Shown here: positions 63,961 to 64,000 of the stretch, piece after piece
Layout of the letters: every line of letters begins with the position of its first letter
How positions within the stretch are numbered: the stretch's first letter is position 1
Origin: a virus
IMG/VR virus record: IMGVR_UViG_3300035193_000030
Span: 1-64,000 of that record
Length of the DNA: 64,000 nt
Strand: one strand, 5' to 3'
Program-made: the position numbers and the translations under genes
The notes under the pieces: model-generated
What the model was told of the DNA's origin: nothing
Seen by the model: only the letters and a program-made list of their open reading frames with translations
Databases searched by the model: none

Positions 63961-64000
63961 TTTATTAAGTAATGCCCACGCTCGCAAACGTGGAGGTTTA

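Overview
The window is most of the genome of a tailed bacteriophage with siphovirus-type genes. It is AT-rich and nearly all coding. Several signs point to a Bacteroidetes host: most starts lack a Shine-Dalgarno (SD) sequence and sit behind T/A-rich leaders ending in TTAAAATTATG or similar, TAnnTTTG promoter elements occur, and the tail proteins carry the VGIGT..LDVNG repeats common in that phylum. No plasmid or host housekeeping block is visible. A tyrosine recombinase is present, so integration or genome-dimer resolution is possible.

Layout. (1) Positions 1-10249, minus strand: a DNA primase flanked by two AGACCN hexamer arrays, a topoisomerase VI-A/Spo11-like protein (topo mini-A type), an SNF2/HARP-type helicase, and a run of small unknown early genes. 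The spaces between the small genes hold two well-formed type I hammerhead ribozymes (8152-8201 and 9942-10001) and three acceptor-plus-T-arm tRNA-like structures (7149-7191, 8829-8873, 9285-9346), several preceded by strong hairpins. This looks like a mRNA-processing system built from self-cleaving and tRNA-mimic elements. (2) Positions 10250-11016: a divergent control region with several palindromes and a candidate minus-strand promoter. (3) Positions 11017-42502, plus strand, late genes: terminase small and large subunits, a cold-shock protein, secreted or membrane proteins including a fibre-like and a lectin-like protein, a papain-like hydrolase and holin candidates, portal, MuF-like protein, a protease with in-frame internal starts (scaffold), decoration protein, capsid, a ten-gene glycosylation/sulfation cargo (25254-32324), connectors, tail tube, tail chaperones joined by a canonical -1 frameshift (A AAA AAC plus a GC hairpin), tape measure and a large tail-tip/fibre protein. 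(4) Positions 42511-62338, minus strand, convergent to the late block: a transglycosylase, a Mre11/Rad50 system with Rad50 split into two genes, an ECF sigma factor, RuvC-like resolvase, RecA, SSB-like protein, clamp loader, PolA-type polymerase, a uracil-DNA-glycosylase/proofreading-exonuclease fusion, sliding clamp, a DNA methyltransferase with an inserted Cys-rich domain, QueE and QueD, a pyrimidine-dimer-glycosylase-like protein, DnaB-like helicase and a tyrosine recombinase. (5) Positions 62392-64000: small unknown genes around a 144-nt GC-rich structured element.

How it fits together. The minus-strand genes supply an almost complete replisome (primase, helicase, polymerase, separate proofreading subunit, clamp, clamp loader, SSB) and recombination repair. 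The ECF sigma factor is the obvious candidate for switching RNA polymerase to the plus-strand block. Among the late genes, the most abundant virion proteins (decoration, capsid, tail tube) and the internal scaffold start have strong SD sequences, while most other genes do not. This suggests dedicated translational control or acquisition of a cassette. The sugar, methyl and sulfate transferases inside the head module are most simply read as decorating the virion or the host surface.

Limits. Everything is read by eye from sequence. Family names rest on motifs and general knowledge; no database search or folding program was run.
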